Source: Sipunculus nudus
Taxonomy: Eukaryota; Annelida; Sipuncula; Golfingiida; Sipunculidae
Assembly (NCBI GenBank): GCA_026874595.1
Contig: CM049311.1
Span: forward strand, 72,724,453 to 72,788,452
Reading direction: 5' to 3'
Length of the DNA stretch: 64,000 bases
Below, piece after piece: positions 47,213 to 58,806 of this stretch. The notes under the pieces were generated by a model. It was not told the DNA's origin. It searched no databases and saw nothing but the letters and a program-made list of their open reading frames with translations. Both the position numbers and the translations under genes were made by a program. The number at the start of each line of letters is the position of its first letter. Position 1 is the stretch's first letter.

Positions 47213-49300
47213 TACTCTCATATATGATAACTGAATCATGCCGCTTTTCTACTCTTTCATGCTCTGTGTTGGATAAATGAACATTTTTCAAAACCTTTTA
47301 AGTCAAGGAATGTCATCATAAAGTTACGTTTTCGCTCGCTCATGTATGTCAAGAAAATAAAAACACGAAATAAAGCGTAATTTGAGAAAAGCATCATTTA
47401 TTCAGAGGAGGGTCTGAAGGTTTGGTTCTCAGAACTATCCAAGGGGTCTGTCTGCACATTGCATCAACTAACATTTAAAATGATAATCAGTTTTACGTAT
47501 ATTTTTTAAGGTTAAATTGCTATTTTTCATCTATTTATGGAGTTGTTGATATGTTTTCTAAAATACATTGGTGTTATATTTTCCCTATCTTTCATGGGAT
47601 ATCTTTTATAGGTGATCAAATAAACAATAACATTTTTGGCACTTTTAAATCTTCAATACTCTGTAAAATCATAATTTACAGAGTTAAAGTCACATTTAAA
47701 ACATTCTGGGGATTCATATCTATATTTTAATATGATCACATATTTTTATTAATATTGATAAATCGATCAGTACTAAAGAATCAAAACTGTCCATATGCGA
47801 AAATTTAGTACGAATTCTCACCTTTCAGAACATGTACATGTCAAGAGGTGACAGACCAGTAGTGTGTACAAAATTAAGGAAAACTTAACCAATGTATACA
47901 AGTTTTTTGACAGTTCTGAGTTCTAATCACAAGAGCTGACATATCTTAGTTTCATAGGCATTGAAAACATTGAAAGATCCTTGTTCATTCATAATTCAGA
48001 TTGTTGCATGAAAGTTGCAGTGATTTTTTTTTTAATGTTAAGAATATAATTTTGAATATAATTTATTCTGTTGCATTAACCAGACATTCTTTAATACCAA
48101 TATCCTGAGCAACGAAAATTTCTACTGGATTAATTAATTTAAGTATATTCTAGATTTATTACAGAATTATCTGCACTCGGTAAAATTGGCCGGAGCCATT
48201 TATTCTTTCTGGTTTCTTTCAGGCGATTAGGATTTCAAACCAGCAAGCGTGAATCCGAGAAACCCATGTCTCAATGAGGCCTTCTGAAATAGAAAAGATT
48301 GACAGTAAATCTTAGATTTTCCACATTTTTTTTTAAATCTGAACAGATTATATAAGGACACACACACATATACATGTATATATATATTGTGTAATTCCTA
48401 ATTCAGTCTTATATACTGTATATACTGAAAATATTTTAAAATACACATATTTCCTGAAATCAAGGGGTAATACCTACCCAGATTTACTAAAGGGTCCAGT
48501 TGGATGTGCAGATAATTCTAACATTTACATGGTGACGTCATTATCATGAAATACCAGCGTGGTTTCGAAGTCAGGGAATGGAGTGGACAGGTATATATCA
48601 GATATATATATCCCATGATACCTTTATAGCCATGATTTAATCCATTTGGATTCAAGGATATATCAAATATAAAACTGAATATAGACTGGTTTCCGAGATT
48701 CATATGGTGAGCTCATTTTAAAAGAAAAGCTGTATCCAGGATCAGATACCTTGAATGTGTAAAACCCAATATAAATATCGGAATGGACACAAAGTTCTGA
48801 ACTAATTTAGAAGTGTAAATGATATTATTTGCTTCCTAAGAAAGTTATTTCAATTCGGATTATTATATTCCTTTATTATATTCCTTATTAATTTTGTCAT
48901 ATTTTATGTTATATTATGGTATTCAAGCACATTTGAAAAATAATAATATTTGATGAGGTTAACATGAAACTTTGCAAATATCCTGATAAATATTAGAAAT
49001 TATATGAGTACAGTGAGACATCTCATGCATTTTATTTAACAAAAAGGCAAAATTTCTTGTCAGCTTAGATAAAATAGTTAACATGCAGATTTACTTTAAT
49101 TGTTTAGTGTCAGAAATGAAAAAAAAACACATTTATGGTGTGGGCACGGTCGACAAAATAGTGACATGTATAGTGGCCTCCCTCAGGAGGGTATGCTTTC
49201 ATCCCCGTTCGTGTTTGTGTTAGTTTCAACATAACTCACACAATCTTGAAGGCTTTTGGACTTTTTGTGAATGGACCAAAGTAAAATCTATTAGATTTTG
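46991..49300. other. No gene seen; (CT)22 at 47166-47209
   Basis: Long AT-rich stretch with one CT microsatellite. No repeat family, conserved motif or plausible coding frame is visible in 47215-49300. Confidence 0.4.
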
Positions 49301-49815
49301 GTGTGAGTCTGTCATATGACGCGGATTTAGAAACGTCATCAAGGAATATTCACGAATGTACAGTAACTTATGAACGAATGAACCACCCTTCCACCGGAGG
49401 AAATTTCTGCAAAATTCAGGTGAAATTCCGACAAAATTTGAGTTTTATTTTTTGCACTCTCATTTTTGTGTCCGATCATTCACAATTTAATTTCATAGTT
49501 GCCAATCCCCTCACAAAGTTGTTTCACATTTCTCGGACAATTTAACTCTAAATTAAGAAGGTTTTGAGACAGGTTCGAGACACTCCCCGACGACTTTGTG
49601 ACTATCTTGAGCGAAAGGTTGTCGCACGTTTTTTTAAACATTGTCGCGACACAGTATTTAGACCCTGCGACTCACGCGAGGAAATTGAGACATTTTGGAA
49701 ACTCCCTCGTGAATGCAGTTTTCGCCCAAAGTCGCCTCCGAGTGAGAAACGGATGATAATGAGGACCCAATATATCGTCCAAACGTTTTATATATACATG
49801 AATCATTTACCTGGA
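49301..49815. other. 3' flank of gene 2
   Basis: No gene assigned. A TATAAA-type polyadenylation signal variant on the minus strand (49792-49787) lies 24 nt after the gene 2 stop. A canonical AATAAA is at 49449-49444. Bases 49560-49760 contain several GTCGC/CGAGA words with no evident repeat unit. The plus-strand frame at 49564-50199 (211 codons) is an antisense shadow of gene 2. Confidence 0.4.
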
Positions 49816-50142
49816 TTAGTTTTGGTTGTCCCGGTTAACAGCTTTGTCCACCACACCCGTAACCTTGTGGGTCCTTGCCCCCTGGGGGTTGGTGTACCAG
49901 TCAGATTGTGCCCCGTCAACTTTCTTCATCCCGAGCTGGTGTTGAACTGCTTCCTGTGCGGCCCGCTCACCACTCCCTTTATCACTTGTATCAACTCGGT
50001 GGATTATCTCAGCGTCCGGGTGGTTCGCCCTGACTTCGTGGAGTCTTCTACCGGGATCTTTGGAAGCGCCTACTTTGATCTGGTCGCCATCTTTCATTAC
50101 GTAAACCTTGCCCGGACCACCGGATCCCTGTTGGTCGGCCAT
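49816..50142 (-). CDS. GIY-YIG / T5orf172-like small protein, gene 2
   Basis: A 108-residue single-domain protein. Residues 12-16 KVYVM carry the GIY-equivalent Tyr14. IKVG (22-25) is the YIG equivalent with Lys23 in the Tyr position. DPGRRLHEV gives Arg32/33, Glu59 begins the helix ERAAQEAVQHQLGMKK, and DWY (81-83) closes the core. About half of the residues match gene 3, fewer match gene 1. The ATG at 50142 is in good Kozak context (AAAAATGG). A TATA-like box about 82 bp upstream makes an intronless transcript plausible. Base composition is clearly richer in G+C than the flanks. In the known family these residues form a metal-dependent DNA endonuclease site; whether this protein cuts DNA is inference. 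A Gly/Gln/Asp-rich N-terminal tip (2-10) is probably disordered. Confidence 0.82.
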   Translation of the reverse strand: MADQQGSGGPGKVYVMKDGDQIKVGASKDPGRRLHEVRANHPDAEIIHRVDTSDKGSGERAAQEAVQHQLGMKKVDGAQSDWYTNPQGARTHKVTGVVDKAVNRDNQN

Positions 50143-50194
50143 TTTTCGAGAGTAGCTTGGAGTTCGTTATTGGTGCCTCAAGTTTCAGATACCG

Positions 50195-50232
50195 AATGAC
50201 TGGTGACGTCTCGTACGACGCCTATTTAACCG
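50195..50232 (-). promoter_or_regulatory. TATA-like promoter of gene 2
   Basis: On the minus strand GCCGGTTAAATAGGCG places TTAAATA at 50229-50223, 81-87 bp before the ATG. GACGTCA (50210-50204) lies just downstream. A start site about 30 bp after the TATA would leave a 5' UTR of about 50 nt. Gene 3 has the same geometry. Confidence 0.5.
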
Positions 50233-51439
50233 GCTTGCGTTTCAGGGACCCTAAGACAGCTGAACGTAACAAACGGGATTTTACAGCTGACCTCACACAA
50301 TGCACCAAAGGTAGTTTTGGTTTCGTATTCATACTTTGTCCCTGTTATCGATATACCAACAAAACCGAAACGACTGTTTAATCGATATGAACGTGGGTGA
50401 CACCTGTTGAGGCAGCCACAAACATATGAGACACCTCTAATTATTATTGTACAAGTCGGATGATCACACTGATATTTAGAAATAAAAGACAAAATACATA
50501 CAAAGAAACAAACAGACAAAATTAAACGTATCCATGACATGATATCAATTTTCATGCAATATTTTAGGGATAGCAACAATTAGTTTATGTTATTATAAAT
50601 TCTACTTATGGATTTCATAAATGGAATTCTCGGTATTGATTTATGATATCATAAATTGAATTATTATAAGAAATACTTAACCCGTTTTATCAAAATTGAA
50701 TTTAGGATATCACAAATTAATTTTTAACATGAATAATAAAACTCATAACTTCACAGATTCAAGTTGTAATATGATGACGTGTAAAATAAATGTTAGGACG
50801 TGCCTGGCCTGGACCTTGTTTGCTGAGAAAATGTTGGGGGGGGGGGGGGCAATGCAAAGGAGTACAGACAAAAGCCCCCCGCCCCACGATTAGGACACCC
50901 CGATAGTTTTCTCCCCCCCCCCCCAAAAAAAAAAAAATCGGATAAATTCCCCCTACAGAGTAACATATCTTTGTTCACTCTCACCAAATAAAATGAATTA
51001 TTTTTGTAATATTTTGTTATTATTCATTCATAATTTACATTTGATTTAAACACTGGATGACAAACATTAATGACAATTCATGCAATAAACAAAATGTTTC
51101 TAAAAAAAGATTCATAGCTGAAAGGTTATTGGGTTAAAATATGACAAAACTGATTGACGGAATTATCTCAAACTTTTAAATATGCTAACTACGTGTTTTC
51201 CCTTAAAAAGGGGTAGTTAAAAAGGGACTTTGTCATAACCTGTAAAATGTGAGGGGGCATGTCCCATTCTCCCCCCCCTCCCCCGCTCCAAACAAGGTCC
51301 ATACATTGCCATATTAAAATCAGATAACATTTTTAACACAGATATGGTGACCTTAAGTGCCGGATAACATAGGTATACCTGTAAAGGGGACTACGAATAC
51401 GCTTCCTGATACATGTAAACTCTATTTTATCTATAAAAA
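50233..51439. other. No gene seen; poly-G and poly-C tracts
   Basis: Poly-G at 50836-50848 and poly-C at 50913-50924 and 51271-51283 lie in AT-rich sequence with repeated ATATCATAAATTGAATT-like words at 50620-50730. The minus-strand frame at 50226-50579 overlaps the gene 2 promoter and is not recognised. Confidence 0.4.
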
Positions 51440-51480
51440 CAAGGGACCAATGGGCCACGTCGCTCAGCTGTATTTTGGAA
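51440..51480 (-). repeat. Family-1-type 3' end, reverse orientation
   Basis: AAGGGACCAATGGGCCACGT then CGCTCAGCTG reads in reverse as CAGCTGAGCG, ACGTGGCCCATTGGTCCCTT, a variant of the family-1 terminus. Little of the body follows before a (TA)n tract at 51513-51552. Confidence 0.6.
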
Positions 51481-51508
51481 AAATTTTGCAAATTCAAAAT
51501 ATACTTAT

Positions 51509-51552
<44 letters not shown>

Positions 51553-51559
<7 letters not shown>

Positions 51560-52388
51560 CACTATTTGAAAAGCTAAGAGGAAATGGCCCTGCTTACTGG
51601 TGATAATCAAACATTAAAAATATATTGGCTGAACTAATAATGTGTCCTTTTATGGTTTATATCGAAAATGCAGGAGCCTCTTATGATAAAATATTTCTAG
51701 GGGTATCATTATTTCTGCTATGTGACAGCAATCTGTGCATAAAATAACCATGGGAAAATTTAATTTATTAACTGAAATAAAATGTTGTAAAAAATAAAAA
51801 TTTTCCATTTTCAAATGAGCATAAACTCAAATTATTGTCTCTAACCATTTAATAAAGCAATTAGGAAATAAACATTAAGTGCCTTAAAGTTACATGAAAA
51901 TTGTGTTAATGTGATAAATAATTCTAAAACAGGTAAAACATTTCCATATGCAAATTTTAATTAATTTAATCAGGGCTAAAAGTACCTCCTGTCATGGTTT
52001 CAATATATCATTTATAAGACTCAACATATAACAATTTACAGCTATATATACTTAAGATTAAGATTGCAGAACAAATATTTATTCCACAGAGATAAAATAC
52101 AGAATTGCTAATGACTAGCTGTCTTAATGCCATTGTTAAACCTTAAATTGTGTCAAGTATTATTGATCAAAATTTAATATTTTATCACATTTAACAAGAA
52201 CTAAATAAACAAATTAAATTTGCACTTTTGGATTGACTGATTGAAGATGTAGAAAGGCCTGAAAATCTGTTATGTAAAACAAATGAAAAATACAAAATTC
52301 ATCAACAGTACAACTGTAAAAACAAATATGAAATTATGAGATTCATCTTGTTTATTGAACCTGCCTGTCAACTGAAAGGGATGGGGTG

Positions 52389-52453
<65 letters not shown>

Positions 52454-52810
52454 TGTGACAGACTGAGGGGGTGCTTACTTCAGGCAGCCTGACGTAGAAT
52501 CAGCCAGCTGACGAGTACCTTACATAACAAGCCCAGCAGGGGACATGGCCAACAGATCATGTAAGCAGAGAGAACTGTACTGAATGACCACCAGTGACCA
52601 AACTAGGCTAACTAGGCTATTTTTTTAGTTGTTTTTTTTTTCAAATTTAAGATTTTAACAGATTAAATGTGTAGATGTGCATGCTCTGAAAATTAAACCC
52701 ACAGTACTTACAGGAAGAAAAACGTGACGTTGTCAAAATTTAAGATAATGCTTTTATATTTATGATTATAACTTTAAAAAAATTGCAAACTTTTGATCAA
52801 ATTTTGGGTA
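51553..52810. repeat. Sequence related to 43916-44380, split by extra DNA; (GA)n at 52394-52451
   Basis: Both ends of this stretch match the left flank of block A3 (see 43916-44380), but here they lie about 1 kb apart. The intervening DNA is AT-rich and contains a 58-bp GA microsatellite. No gene is visible. Confidence 0.55.
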
Positions 52811-53009
52811 TAAAAATGGACTTGATTAAATAAAGTTTTTACGAAGTGATTTTTTACAAAGTTCATTAAGTTTGGGTCCATAACTTCAAGTTTTACACAA
52901 TAGGTCTACTCATTTAATTTCCAGGAATGTACATAGGAAATATAAAGAGGAAAAGGTATATTAAATATGATCAATAACAGATTAGTGGTCTTAATATTAG
53001 GCAGTCTTG
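52811..53009. other. No feature recognised
   Basis: AT-rich spacer without visible structure. Confidence 0.3.
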
Positions 53010-53275
53010 AACTATAATAATGGATTTTTAATGGAAAATTGAGGATTTTTCCTTGATATCTCGATGGAACGAAGTCCTATAGGGCCAGTTGTGAATATGG
53101 TAGGAAAGTTTGGGGGCACCAAACTGTATGTCGAATTTTGAATTCGTACGTCCAACGTTTCCAAAACATGCCAGTTTAGCGGACGGACAGACAGAACGAC
53201 GGACGGACGGCCGGTCGGAGGGACAGCCGACGGACAAAGTACCATGACTTTTAGTCAGCGGTGCTAAAAATCATA
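53010..53275 (-). repeat. Second type of CCGTC-headed interspersed repeat, reverse orientation
   Basis: In reverse it starts TTTTTAGCACCGCTGACTAA, then GTCATGGTACTTTGTCCGTC, a GTCCGTCCGTC-rich head and TTTTCCTTGATATCTCG-type body. It resembles the family-1 head but differs in the first 20 bases. The two overlapping minus-strand frames are translations of the simple head. Confidence 0.7.
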
Positions 53276-55493
53276 ACATGTGCTACGGGGATTGGACCGA
53301 TTCACTCTGACGTGAAAAAATGGACGCTATTTCAAAAGCAGTCGGTAATTTATATTCTTTCCCTGTAATATAATTGAGATTTTATTGTCAGAGTATGTAT
53401 GTAATATTTCACAGAATACCATGGCATGAGTGTCCTGAATACCCCGTTAAAGCGCCCGCCATTGTGTCAATGTTTACAACGCATCCGCTGATAGATTCAT
53501 TGATTTATAATTAGAACTGCCCGAGCTCCGTTGAACTGATAACCTATGACCCATTAGTCTTGATAAGTGCTAAAAATAACACATTATCAAGGTTAACGCT
53601 CTTTCGACTAAAAACAATTTCTTTTAATGTTGTTTTTGACTTGCAACCGGCTTGGAATTTCCATGTACTAGAATACTTCTGGGAAAATACAGCTTGCATT
53701 CCCCAAAACGTAGTTCCGGGAAACACCACTTGTATTACTAGACCTAAAAAACAAATCTTTATTAAATGTTTTAAATGTGAAACGAATAATGTCACATTCT
53801 GTGTGTCATATTCTGTGTGTCATATTCTGAATGCCAGAATACACGCACCCATGCACATTATACATTTATTTACACATCACCCTTTAGAATATCATTCCCA
53901 AGCTTAACGCTGTTTTCATTGATTTCCTGGTTGAATGAATGCTTATGAATTTTACTTTCGAGCTAAGTGTAGTTTTCCTGTTGGTCATGGGTAATGCACA
54001 GTGGCTGGAACTGGATATGGTTTAGGTTAGTTGAATATGTATAATAATGTAAAATGCGTAATTACTGAGTATTACATTGTATATGAAGCGCAATAGTGCG
54101 CTTACCTCCACCGGAGTATGACAGTCAAACGGAATCCGCCCCTTTTGTAAAGTCGCTTCGTGGGAAAAGTTCATCAGTTTTTATTTGTATAATCGGTACA
54201 TATTTCCTTGGAATATGCGAATGTTATTATGACAATGTCATTGTTACATGAGGTGTAAGTTGGACTTTTACATACAATAGTATGTTTATAAATGCTAATC
54301 TCCATGGAACTAATGACTGACCCATGCATCCTTCTAGTATGTTTTACAACATACAATCGGAGCTATGCACAGTAAAACCAATAAATAAATAACATAAATA
54401 ACTTGTCATGTTTACCAGTTTTTCCACTCCAGGTTTTTGATCTGGGAAACATAGGCTTTCAATTAACATAGAAAATACTTAAAAAGTAAAATTTTGAATT
54501 GACTTTGATATAATTTATCGATTTTCAATGGAAGGATGTAAGATTTTCAATATTGGGTTATTTTTATTACTGCGGAATTAAGTCTAGCTGAAATGTTAGG
54601 CAAACAAATGCAGCCACATTTATCACAACACATACGAGAAATGTATGCAGGTTTCAAAGGAGCAGTCCAATATAACACACACAGACAAACACACATGCAG
54701 TAATACACGTACACGATCCTACATATATATATATTGGAGGGAATCTGAGTCATATTAGGGGTAGCTGTTTCTGTTAATAATTTATTGATAGCAGAAGTTT
54801 TATTCTGCTTTCTGCAGTATGTTTATCTAAATCCTCTTATCTTTTATCTGGAAAATGATTCAGCTTCTTATTAATATTATTACCAAATATTAATTAATCG
54901 ATTTCATATTTCACTGATTTCTTAACATTTGAGAACGACCTCCCAACAACCTCTGTCGCGTTTTCATACAAAAAAATGTCAAGCCAAATATATATATGAG
55001 TAATTTTGTTATCAAGTTTATGCTATTTTTCCAGTGAAACATTTTAGCTGAGGTTATCCCTTTAACATTGCAAAAGAAAAATATAAGATAAAAATGAATA
55101 AAGACAAAGAAATAAAATTAAGCATACGTGCTTTATTTCAGGCAGAGAGATTACAAATAATCAGTCATTTAGAAATTGATTGTTCATTAACTTTTCCTTC
55201 AAACTTAAGAATTAATATCAATGTACGATTAAAAAGAAGAATCATGAATCCGAATTAATCTACCGGTATGGTCCAGGTTGGTCTTACATTCAACATTTAT
55301 TGTACTACGGTATATAAGTCCGGTAATTGAATGATATATCACGGAGGAAGCAGCAATTCACTAGTCTTATATCTAAAGTCATAGGGAAACAAGTTCACTA
55401 TTGAAGGAGGCAGTCTTCCTGGCACTGAACAAATGCGCAGCAAGTCTGAAATAATGAAAGTTTATTATAAGGATTAAAAAAAATCGACAGAGT

Positions 55494-55498
<5 letters not shown>
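53276..55498. other. No gene seen
   Basis: AT-rich sequence. A small direct repeat (CATTCTGTGTGTCAT three times) lies at 53790-53830. Overlapping frames at 53544-53907 on both strands, one starting at TTG, are not recognised. (CA)-rich words occur near 54680. Nothing further is supported. Confidence 0.35.

Positions 55499-55534
<36 letters not shown>
55499..55534. repeat. (TA)n microsatellite
   Basis: Thirty-six bases of alternating T and A. The minus-strand frame at 55379-55567 reads through it. Confidence 0.95.
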
Positions 55535-55536
<2 letters not shown>

Positions 55537-55998
55537 ATATAAAAACCCAAAATCTGGAACTCAACAACCATGAAAGAGAATAAGTATATAAAAGAAAATT
55601 TAAATATTATAACTGTAATGGTTGTGCACCAGAATATAAAACATACATATCATTTGATAAGTAAAAATTAATGACTGAGCACCATTTTTATAATATAAAA
55701 ACCAACACCACATTTTCTAGACACAGATATGGCTTTATGCTCACGGTCATTTCTTTGTTACAGCTTTCTTGAGCTATGAACATAAAAAATGTTTGGACAT
55801 GTAGATACTTTATAACTCTAAATATACCAAATATATCGTTACATCATAGCAATACAAATAAATAACGAAAATTCTAATATTCACAGCTAAATAAATGTAA
55901 GCTCCTACTCATAGCTAAATGAAACCGAGCAAAACGGTTAACCCTTTCTTCATTGGCTTTAAGATGTAAAAATATTGCACATACTCTATTTATTAAGC
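55535..55998. other. 3' flank of gene 3
   Basis: AT-rich. An AATAAA signal for gene 3 lies at 55994-55989 on the minus strand, only 4 nt after the stop codon, so the 3' UTR may be very short. No other feature. Confidence 0.5.
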
Positions 55999-56283
55999 CT
56001 AACGCTGTACAGCTTGCGTCACCGCGGATTTCACTTTTTCAGCATTTACTTCTGCTGGTGCTTTATACCAGTCTGTCCCCGCATCCCTCTTCATCTTCAG
56101 CTGAACTTCAACTGCTCTTTGGGCCGCCGTCTCTGCAGAAGGTCCGTCGCTTACTGGTATTTGTAAGATCAGCACAGCTGCGGGATGGGTTCTTTTCACT
56201 TCATCCAGTCTTCTTTTTGGATCAACTGACTCCCCGATTTTGTACATGCCCCCCTCTGTCATCACATACACCTTACTAGCCAT
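55999..56283 (-). CDS. GIY-YIG / T5orf172-like small protein, gene 3
   Basis: A 94-residue single-domain protein, the smallest of the three. KVYVM (4-8) contains the GIY-equivalent Tyr6. YKIG (14-17) is the second motif. DPKRRLDEV gives Arg24/25, Glu51 starts the helix ETAAQRAVEVQLKMK, and DWY is at 71-73. A short charged tail follows (EKVKSAVTQAVQR). I chose the ATG at 56283 (MASKVYVM). An in-frame GTG 24 bases further out is a poor eukaryotic start. No intron is visible in the coding part. Residues shared with gene 2 extend over the whole length, including SVDP/SKDP, RRLxEV and QLxMK, so these two are the closest pair. DNA-cleaving activity is possible from the family but unproven. Confidence 0.82.
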   Translation of the reverse strand: MASKVYVMTEGGMYKIGESVDPKRRLDEVKRTHPAAVLILQIPVSDGPSAETAAQRAVEVQLKMKRDAGTDWYKAPAEVNAEKVKSAVTQAVQR

Positions 56284-56339
56284 GGTTTTTGAGAGCTGGC
56301 TGTACACCTGTTAAAGGTTGATACCTCTCACTTTAAGCA

Positions 56340-56380
56340 ACTGGTATACCAAGAAACGTGTCAGGTCCTTTTAAAGGCAG
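56340..56380 (-). promoter_or_regulatory. TATA-like promoter of gene 3
   Basis: Minus-strand CTGCCTTTAAAAGGACC has TTTAAAA at 56375-56369, about 86-92 bp before the ATG. The last bases before the start, CAGCTCTCAAAAACCATGG, resemble those of gene 2 (AAGCTACTCTCGAAAAATGG), suggesting related 5' UTRs. Confidence 0.45.
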
Positions 56381-57575
56381 GCCAGAGGGTCAACTCTACC
56401 TGATTAATCGTTAACTCCTTTGGTGATACGAGTTACATATATGGAAAGACAGGCCAGTATATCATGCCAGAAAGGCAACTGCGTTTTGTTACTGATCTAT
56501 ATTTAATGACTTACACAGATAAACTGGTGAAACTTTTTACACTGGAAAGTATAGATAGTACACATTTGAATTTGTAAGTATATGATATTGTTTACGATAA
56601 AAAGTTACTGATAACTGTTTTAAAATTCGAATTTAAATAAAAAATTTAGTATATTTCTCCAAGGCTATTTCACACGTGAAATGCATTTAGAAATTTGCCT
56701 ATAGATTTTTACGTTATAACAAAATTTAAACATATCTTCTCACGACATTTATATATATAAATATATAATTATATACTTCTCTTTGGGAATATAGTAAATA
56801 TGGAAGCAATCCGGTACTGAACCTATATTGTCTAAGAAGCGTGAAGACATAATATGCCGCTACATGCACATATAAGCTATTAGGGGAAGGGGGGGGGGGG
56901 GGGGGCATTTTAATAAAATATTAAAACATTGTAGTATACATGATGAAGAACAGACAACAATGCCCATACACAATCCGGCTTATGGGCGATAGGGTAAAAT
57001 ATTGGTTACGTGTGTGAAATTTAGATTTGGCCTAGAGAGTGTGGAAAAACTACTCCCCGACTAGGATAATGTGAAATACATGTATATTGAGAAAATGTGT
57101 AAAGTGCATGTGGTGCACATACCTCAATGAATGATGCGCTGCTGCAGTGGCGGGCAGGGTATACACATGGCTATGGGGTGATTGGGGCTAATTCAGTATT
57201 GTCTGGTAGAGAGACAGCCCTTGTTCATTCAGTGTTCCAAGTTAACATATTCAGGCATTAAGACTTACGCTACTTACCTACACCTTTTCAGGTAACCCCT
57301 AAATTGTGCGGATAACTTATATGTTAACTTAATTCTGTTTACTTCATTACATTAATTCTGATTACACCAGTTCTGGCAAACGGTCTAGAATAAGACCAAA
57401 GAGTGCGAGTGTCGCATATTTAAAATTTGGAGCTGGATGCACAATATAATGCCCCGCTTTCATTAGTCTGTTTACACTTCCTTGATCAGTGCCAGTCCTA
57501 GTGGCGTAACACAGAGAACCTTGCAGTACAAAGCAGCGGTCAAAACAAAAGGAGATTCGGGATTACTGCAGTGTA
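56381..57575. other. No gene seen; poly-G at 56889-56906
   Basis: AT-rich sequence with one long G tract. A patch at 57415-57460 (ATATTTAAAATTTGGA then GCTGGATGCACAAT) resembles 63500-63530 (ATATTTCAAACTTGGATGCA, CAAT), a weak shared motif of unknown meaning. Confidence 0.35.
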
Positions 57576-57914
57576 TAACACCTGTGTGAATAGCGTACTC
57601 ACGAAGTGTCTATGTAGAAGACTGAAACAAAAGTAACACCTGTGTAACACCTGTGTGAATAGCGTACTCACCAAGTGTGTATGTAGAAGACTGAAATAAA
57701 GTAACACCTGTGTAACACCTGTGTGAATAGCGTACTCACGAAGTGTCTACGTAGAAGACTGAAACAAAAGTAACACCTGTGTAACACCTGTGTGAATAGC
57801 GTACTCACGAAGTGTCTATGTAGAAGCCTGAAACAAAAGTAACACCTGTGTAACACCTGTGTGAACAGCGTACTCACCAAGTGTCTATGTAGAAGACTGA
57901 AACAAAAGTAACAC
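57576..57914 (+). repeat. Minisatellite, five 69-bp units
   Basis: Units start with the word GAATAGCGTACTCAC at 57588, 57657, 57725, 57794 and 57863 (last GAACAGCG). Each contains AAGTGT(C/G)TATGTAGAAG, CTGAAA(C)AAAAGTAAC and two ACACCTGTGT words. The length is a multiple of three, so an 82-codon frame runs along the minus strand; it is not a gene. Confidence 0.95.
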
Positions 57915-58803
57915 ATTCTTGGAGGATTAATGATATTATAACTTTAGCATTACTAGTAGTATATAGTGATACAAGCAGTGGTAGTAGAAATTAATAGTTG
58001 TTGTAGTATCTGTTGTGGTCGTGGTTTATTGTCATTTTATTTAGGTAATCTATAAAGTTAATACGTAATAAAATATTTCTTTTTGGGGGGCGGGGGCGGG
58101 GGGGGGGGGGGTATTTGAAAACGTTTGGGTTTGAATGGAATCGACTAGCCTGAGTAATCTGAATTGTTGTGCGGCCGTGGGTGACTGTGTGTGCGGGGGG
58201 GGGGGGGTTATGAACCGGGGATGTTATGAAATCGTTACATCGGAACAAGTAAAGGCAATTATCACAATAAATATAGGTCTCCCTTCCTCTGTTTACAAAA
58301 AAGCGAATACGTTGTGGTCGGTGTCCGAATGCGCAGGCCCACAGAATTATGTTTTACAACATTATATACCCTCTACAAGCATGTATGTCAATGCAAAGCC
58401 AGGACAAAGGCATACAGACACGGAACTCTTCTTTTTGCGGAACAAATACTACCTTTTAGAGTGATTTTGGCTGAATGAAAATATAGAGTATGCAGAAAGA
58501 TCATATACAGATTATGCTAATTACATCAGCCATAACACATGAAAAAGTAACATAGAAAGAAATTCGACATTGCAAAAAAAAATTTGTTTATACACGATGT
58601 GTTTCCAGACAAGACGTGATTGTAGGACTACTAACCCCTGTAAGTGTACAAATTTAAACACTCGAGCCCTGTTGACACAGGACGACAACCTGTTGAAAAG
58701 AACATTCTAATGTGTCTACTTTCCATTGCTGTGTTGACACAGGAAGATAACCTGTTGAAAGGGAAATTCTAATGTGTCTACTTTCCATTGCGACATCACA
58801 GGC
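57915..58803. other. No gene seen; poly-G tracts and a 62-bp tandem duplication
   Basis: Poly-G lies at 58086-58111 and 58195-58207. At 58671-58791 a 62-bp unit (GTTGACACAGGA(C/A)GA, AACCTGTTGAAA, TTCTAATGTGTCTACTTTCC) is repeated twice immediately before the Harbinger insertion. The frame at 58135-58464 begins with ATG and has 109 codons but no recognisable domain. Confidence 0.5.
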
Positions 58804-58806
58804 TTA

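Noticed and set aside
49564-50199. 211-codon plus-strand frame, the longest in the window
   Set aside because: It is antisense to the GIY-YIG gene 2, starts at a non-ATG codon and has no domain. The minus-strand product has clear family motifs.
53544-53907. Overlapping 83- and 115-codon frames on opposite strands
   Set aside because: The plus frame begins at TTG, there is no known motif, and two overlapping frames of this size are unremarkable.
57668-57916. 82-codon minus-strand repetitive frame (RCYFCFSLLHRHFVSTLF)
   Set aside because: A product of the 69-bp minisatellite whose length is divisible by three.
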